This document shows, one piece after another, positions 20,093-26,084 of a DNA stretch of 26,084 nucleotides (position 1 is its first letter; every line of letters starts with the position of its first letter). The DNA is from Elysia marginata. Its lineage: Eukaryota > Mollusca > Gastropoda > Plakobranchidae. The position numbers were made by a program, and so were the translations under genes. Location: positions 57,154 to 83,237 of the forward strand of contig BMAT01005742.1 in NCBI GenBank assembly GCA_019649035.1, read 5' to 3'. Under the pieces are notes generated by a model. It saw nothing but the letters and a program-made list of their open reading frames with translations. It did no database searches and had not been told where the DNA came from.

Positions 20093-23000
20093 TCATCTGT
20101 GCTTAAAAACTGTTTAAATGGGTTTTTTTAATATGATTCTAGCTCTAAATTTTTACTTTCTCTAGATCTGTATGTCGTTTCAGAGTCATAAAAAAATTCC
20201 TGAGTGAATACATGTTATATTCTTGCAATATAGATCCAGGAGCTTTGCGCAGATTCAGGTTTTACATGTCGAAAAAGAGCTTTCCTGTGGCAATTGTTTA
20301 TTGGTTCTGACTTAAATCTACGTCACACCTTGGAAAAATCGATTTCTTCTGCGTTTCTTCTTGCATACTGCACACTTATTAGAGTAGAACGATATGTAAA
20401 CAAAATATTACGCAGCCTTAATAAAACGCCTTTGATACACAACTTCGCACTAACAGGCAGATTTTGGTCAGAGCCAATGAGTTTGTTATCAAAACTGCAC
20501 CTTTTAACACGAATTTCAAAACGTCAAGTTGTGCAACTTGAACCGTGGGTTATATTGACTGCAAAATAACGAATGTTTTTATAAAAGATTTTTTCTGTAA
20601 TTCCATTTCTTTCTTTCACTCCGTGGTAAGCAAAATATAGGTCTGAACATTCAGTAAAATAAAAGAACACAGAGTCTAGACCCAGGTCTTATCTATATTC
20701 TACGGTGAATTAAGAATTCGGGAAAAACTATAATTTAACTAAGCTTATGAGTATTCTTACGCCTTTCGACCTGCTTTTGGTGCACATTTCTTATTCAATT
20801 TTCCCTTTTCTCTATTAATTTGTATATCTCAGAATTGTGCGATCTAAAGGAAACGTTTTTTCGTTCCATTGTGCTATATTTCAAACATAAAAACTAAGGT
20901 AAACTAACTCTTACTTCTACGCCCTTAACAGTGGAAACATTGCTGTTTGTCTATTTAACCCATTCATGCATAGTGATCCATTTTCGGACACACTATATTT
21001 TTTCACTTTGTATCTTTTATACTTGTGTGAACCAAAATATTTTGGTACATTATAGTTCTGCAACATATGTTCTTTGCACAAGGCAGACCCGACCCCCTAA
21101 AAGGTACTGTAAATTTGTTTTTGAATATTTAATGCAAAATATTTTTGACTGAAATGTTATTTCATAAGTGTGCCTAAGTAATTAAGACAATAATTACTTT
21201 ATATAAAAAAGCTCAGCACGTACACAGGACAAAGCATGGCAAACGCTTATCCATGGGCGCTTTGGCTTAATAAAGAAAGGTCTAAAACTGTTTTTTGCAA
21301 AGCAATTTATAAAAGACAAAAACTAAGCTTTTTGGCGGAGAACGGCTTAGTTTTCTTCACATTTAAGTAACAAATCATGATCAAAGCGGAGAGAGTGAGT
21401 TATAATTGAAACAACCAGATAATTGTGGCGGTAGATGAGCAAATCTTCAGTCTAAAACCAAGAGGTTAGTATAGATACCTAAACAAAGGCATTATCTACA
21501 TCAAAGCGCTAATTTATGACCGATACCAATCACTGTTTGAAGAAATACTGTGTTTATAAAGAACGACATTACTTTTTAAAAGCGAAGCCACTCAAACTTA
21601 CGATAGTGATAAATTTGAATGATAGGTCAATGTTACGTTGCACATTTGGGAATTTATAGTTTAAAATGTAGCAAATTTACCCTAAGAAACAGAATAATAA
21701 AGTTTGTGCAACACATTTTAATGGTATATAAAATAGACAGATCAATACTCGGTGAGGTAGACAGTGTTTTTCTTTCTCTGAGTGGAAAATACGAATTTGC
21801 TTTGAGGACGTATAATGTTACCTAAAAATACGAGATTTCATAGTAATAACGTTTGATGTTTACACCATTTAATTTCTATGTCCAAAGATATCCACACTTT
21901 CAAAATGGATTGTCCAACTGCAAGATGACATTACGACGTTACACATGTCTGTTGAGAGTATAATGCCTCTTTGTAACCTAGGCAACCACACAGATGTGCT
22001 AGAGAAAATCTATAGATGGCTTCCCAACAAAAAGAGAGCTTTTCTCTTTTCAGATTAAAATAATTATGTTTTGGTTAGATACTTGCAGGGCAGATATACT
22101 ACTAAAAACTGATTGTGTTTGAAAAAGAAATGTTTGCTCTATTTTCTTTTTGTTTAATATCAATTTCTTCAATATTATCAAATGCAAGAACATCAGTGAT
22201 CGGCACATTAAACCACTAAAGGCGCAATTTTAGTTAAATGGCACACAAGTCCTCTCAACTGATAAAAATCTCAAACTTTGTTTTGAAGATTTGATGTGCC
22301 CGTTTTTAAACTCTTTAGACAGACGAGACAGTACTTTCACAGTTAACAACTTTCCAGGTGTACTTAGATAGTTTGATTTGGCCTGATGTTCTAGAGGATC
22401 TTGATTTTTTTAAAATCTTTATTTATTCTATTTTGGTTAGTTAAAAACATTAGGATAAGATTCAATTTTTTCAACAGTTAGTTGTACCCTCGTGTTTAAC
22501 CGCTTGCAGGAAGCAAAACAAATCAACTTTTTTCTTAGGTCTAACTTATAACGTTTGTCAATTCCGGTCAAGGGGCTAAAATTTTAGTTTGTGTAAGTAT
22601 GTGTACCTCGTATCTTTAAAGACTATTAAAATTATTAAAAAACGTGGAGATTGAGACATTCCACACATAAGAGAATGATATATGACATTTACCTTTCAAA
22701 GGATTAAAAGCGATTTACTCGTGTTTATCTTCGGCACGTGAACAATGAAGCGATCTCTTCTACATGAACATTAGGTACCAAAACGATATTTCTATTCATA
22801 TTAAATGTATTCTTTGCCTTTAAAAACCAAAAGCTATTCTGGAAAAACGACCAATTTTTTAAACTTAATAAAACTCTTGCAAACCGAGTTTTCTTTTCAA
22901 ACTCAAACGTTACAAAACATAAAATATGAAAATTTATAGCATTTTTAACAGTTTAGAATTTATCAACGTTTATCGCCTAGACTGATGCTGCACTAAATTA

Positions 23001-25430
23001 TCAACAGGCCTCTGGAATCGCTTACATTTTTATCTTGATCTGTGCTACTGGAAAAAAAAATTCTGTCTTCTAAATTCCTAACCGAAACTCCAAAAGTTTA
23101 CTGGAAATTCATATAAAATTGTTTGCTCTAAGTGTCTGAGCGGGCTTCGTCGTGAAGCTATTTCGGTCTATCACTCTTAGATTAACTCATACTTGACACT
23201 TTCGGATGGGATACCAGTCATTAAAGACGTGTATTATTAACTACCCCCCCCCCCCACTTGGCTCTGCTCGCGTTCCTTTATTTTCCAAATACCTTTTCTT
23301 CAAGAAAAAACAAATATGTTTTAGCTTAAGCAATAACATTGTAAACGTTTTGAATTTATACCTTTCATTATAATAATTTTTAAAGAGTTATAACTATATC
23401 TGTTACCATTTCAGAAAAAAATTACTTCAGAGGTCGTAGAGTTGAGTTTTGGGTATCGGTTGAAAAAAAAAGAAAGAAAAACATTAACGTCGCTGCTTAG
23501 ACACATAAACACAACAGGGCCTTTTCAAGTTATTGAATGCCTCTGTAATTCCCGTATGCCTTTAAATTACACCAGAACCCATTGCCATGAAGCGTATTCC
23601 AAACTCAATTTTTGATGTAGTAAATTTTAATTTCCGTTAATGAAGGAGACCTAGGCCCTATTTTTTAAATTTACCACAAGACTAAGTTTAGCTGTCGTAT
23701 TGGTATTGATTGAGGACAAGTTTAATGAAAATGTAATACAATTTGATCATCTTAGAAAGAGCTTTTTTTAAATTTACATCAATTGTGTTACTTTCTCACA
23801 ATTAATTCTGAAAATATCTTCATTATACAGCCCACTGTCTTGAAGTTGTTTAAATGTCCTATGTAGTTATTCGTGTTTTTCCCAAATCATTACACTAAAC
23901 AGTAAAAACTAGCAATCAGTCGCTACTTAAAATGTTTTCTTCAAAGATTACACTGACATAATCTTGTTTTAATTAAACTCTAAAGCAGATTTTGTTCTGA
24001 TGATAGTCATATGATGTAATTAAAATGATTTCCCATTAGAGTAAACGAAACTTGATTCCATTCATCTCAGATGGAAATGGATATAGGCCTAGAGCCAAAC
24101 ACAAAAATCAAATATAATCCAAGAAAAAAGGCATTTCGATTTTTGATGACTTGGAGGGTCTACGTATCGCTTCTGCTCCATTCGTATTCTGTGAGGAAAA
24201 CTAAAACTATATCTGCATACATATCCAAACTAATGAACTCCCTGGCTTTTGAAATGAAAGCGTTTTTTTTTTTCATAGCCCCTAAAAACTGGAATGTTTT
24301 ATTAGAAAAAAAAACTAGATGAAATAATACAATTGAATATTCTAGTGAAATTTGAAAACAACATTATTTAAAAATATTTTCCTGTTATTTAAAAAAAAAT
24401 ATCAGCAATATTTTTTATGCGATTCAATGTATGGTTGTTTCTCTTAAAGCAAAGACCAACGGCTATTTTACATAATGTAATAATTTGTATGGAATTTTAT
24501 TGTAAAAACCCTTCGTGTTTTGGTTAATATTTTTCTTTTATAAAAAGGTTTTTATATATTATTGTTCTGCTATGCTTTTACCGTCATCGAGCACTATTTT
24601 AGTGGATTTCAGGCGCTGTATAAGTAAACAAAATTATAAGATTCATAAAATATCATTCCTCGCTTTAAAGACACAAAAAAGCTACCTTCATTCATAAATT
24701 TCAACACGGTCTGTAACAGGCTTTGGTCTGTGCCGTGGGCTCGTGGTCTATAATAGAACATGAAAAGTTAAAAAATGATCTTTATGAATTAAAAATGCAA
24801 AGCATATATAGAGCCTTTTACATGCCTATAGTCTTTTCCTTCCTTTTTCAGCATGATCGGTACACTAAGAAATTCTCCCTAGCTCGCCAAGGCTTGCAAC
24901 TGTTCTCTCGGCTAACCAATGAATCCTAGGAAGAAGTGCTCTCAAGTGTTTGGACATGAAGCGTAACCAACTTTGCCGTGATCTCGGCTTTCTTCGGATT
25001 TAGGCTTAAGTTCACGTCCGTCTAAAAAGAATAAAAACAAGTTTCAATTCACTCTTTAAACAAGTCGTTTTGATTTTTATTCCCTAAGTAAATGAATGTA
25101 TGAAAGTAGAAAAATTAATCAAAAAAAAGAATATTGCATTAAAATCTTTGAAATCGTGAGTTCATTTCCGTCTAAAAAGAAAGAATTAAAGTTTAGTCGT
25201 TTTTTTTTATTTATGATATAATTTTCAGTTGAAAGAAATTAATAAAATGAAAACTATATTAAAACAAAATCATGTCAGTGTGTAAAAGACGAAATACATC
25301 GTCTGACCGCCTGTTGCAAGAAACAATGACGTGTGTCAAACAGGATGTCATGAAAGAAATGGATTGGGCAAGAGCGATCTATTGTGATGGACCGAACCAT
25401 CGAAATGTATACAAACTTTTGTAAAAGCCT
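20093..25430. other. Intergenic sequence, no gene recognised
   Basis: About 5.3 kb of AT-rich DNA with frequent stops in all frames. It holds only short homopolymers (12 C at 23244-23255; A and T runs) and short open frames without family content (for example 20294-20569, 24071-24322). A lone good splice acceptor at 24832-24851 followed by 25 open codons and a stop is noted as a weak possibility in the findings. Confidence 0.5.
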
Positions 25431-25693
25431 TATAATAATGATAATAATAATAATGGTAATAATAATAAAAAACAATAATAACAATAAGAATTACAATTAT
25501 AAAAACAACAACAACAATAATAATAATAATAAAAATAATAATAATAAAAACAATAATAATAACAATAATAACAGTAGTAGTTGTAGTAGTAGTAGTAGTT
25601 ATAGTAGTAATGTAGTAGTGTTAGTAGTAGTACTAAAGTAGTAGTAGTAGTAGTGGTAGTAGTAGTAAAGTAGTAGTAGTAGTAGTAGTAGTA

Positions 25694-25759
<66 letters not shown>

Positions 25760-25780
25760 CAGCAGCAGCAGCAGCAGCAG
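25431..25780. repeat. Compound AAT/AAC - AGT - AGC microsatellite
   Basis: AAT units with AAC and AAA interruptions (25431-25571) pass into AGT units (25573-25758), then pure AGC units (25759-25780). The open frames of Asn, Ser, Thr, Leu or Tyr runs across it are artefacts. Confidence 0.95.
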
Positions 25781-26049
25781 TTGGTTGGTTGGTTGGTTGA
25801 ATTTTAACGTCTCTTTTCAACGACAAGGTTATATCAGAGACGGCGCTTTGGACAACTGAAAGCGTGCTGCCACGGAGCGCTGCATACACCACACCCAGTC
25901 ACATTATCCTGACACCGGGCCGACCAGACTTAGCCTTAAATCCACAATGCCAGACACCAGGCGGATCAGCTACTAATATTGTACCAATTTTAAAGTCCTT
26001 GGTTTGACTCGGCCGGGGATCGAACCCGTACCTCCCGATCTCTAAGCGA
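25781..26049 (-). mobile_element. tRNA-derived SINE, 5'-truncated, with conserved central domain
   Basis: On the minus strand the copy begins near 26049 inside the tRNA-like head (CTCGCTTAGAGATCGGGAGG). It contains a good B box (GGTTCGATCCCC, 26015-26026) and the central block GGTGTCAGGATAATGTGACT (about 25897-25916) that it shares with the SINE at 447-697. It ends in AATTC plus a CCAA tetranucleotide tail (25781-25799). The A box is absent because trinucleotide repeat begins there. Its head and tail differ from those of the 447-697 SINE, so the two are separate families with a common core. Confidence 0.8.
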
Positions 26050-26050
26050 G

Positions 26051-26084
<34 letters not shown>
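26050..26084. repeat. (AGC)n then (AGT)n repeat at window edge
   Basis: AGC units pass into AGT units up to the end of the window. This is the mirror order of the repeat left of the adjacent SINE, so the array probably continues beyond the edge. Confidence 0.9.

Noticed and set aside
20294..20569. 91-codon plus-strand open frame
   Set aside because: No recognisable motif, no splice context, and a length expected by chance in 9 kb of AT-rich DNA.
25431..25780. CRISPR-like or satellite array
   Set aside because: Simple trinucleotide repeat without spacers, in a eukaryotic context.
25384..25892. Asn/Ser-rich (+) and Thr/Leu/Tyr-rich (-) open frames
   Set aside because: They are products of the AAT/AGT/AGC repeat and the edge of the adjacent SINE.

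Overview
The window is animal genomic DNA: AT-rich, with long introns, canonical GT-AG splice sites, many decayed retrotransposons, tRNA-derived SINEs and long trinucleotide microsatellites. The mix of Penelope-like, P-element-like, Rex1/CR1/Jockey-like and RTE-like elements with SINEs carrying a conserved central domain fits a lophotrochozoan, most likely a mollusc. That placement is inference, since no gene here is diagnostic of the species. No prokaryotic or viral gene organisation is visible.

The one host gene I can support lies on the minus strand. I rebuilt its 5' end from five short exons (16398..16320, 13345..13265, 12740..12579, 8874..8788, 1395..1187). They join without a stop into 206 codons: a signal peptide followed by the N-terminal part of an M13 (neprilysin / endothelin-converting-enzyme family) zinc metallopeptidase. 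All splice sites are canonical and all phases agree (1, 1, 1, 1, then 0). The exons with the catalytic HExxH zinc site must lie beyond the left end of the window. Apart from its 5' flank, nearly everything left of 16.4 kb is intron of this gene.

The introns are packed with dead mobile elements. The intron after exon 5 (1..1186) has a SINE with a clear target-site duplication and a LINE tail. Intron 4 (1396..8787) has a Rex1-like LINE end (+), a long CR1/Jockey-like LINE (-) interrupted by a SINE and by an unidentified block of about 0.7 kb, a small RT scrap (+) and an RTE-like reverse transcriptase (-). Intron 3 (8875..12578) has a THAP/P-element-like transposase remnant (+). Intron 1 (13346..16319) has a sequencing gap in a TATC microsatellite and a Penelope-like element remnant with a GIY-YIG-type region (+).

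Upstream of the gene, a compound ATC/CTA/AAT microsatellite of about 0.6 kb begins 250 bp from the start codon. The remaining 9 kb (17.2-26.1 kb) shows no supportable coding sequence. It contains one 5'-truncated SINE, a compound AAT/AAC/AGT/AGC microsatellite, and a SINE set inside that repeat at the right edge.
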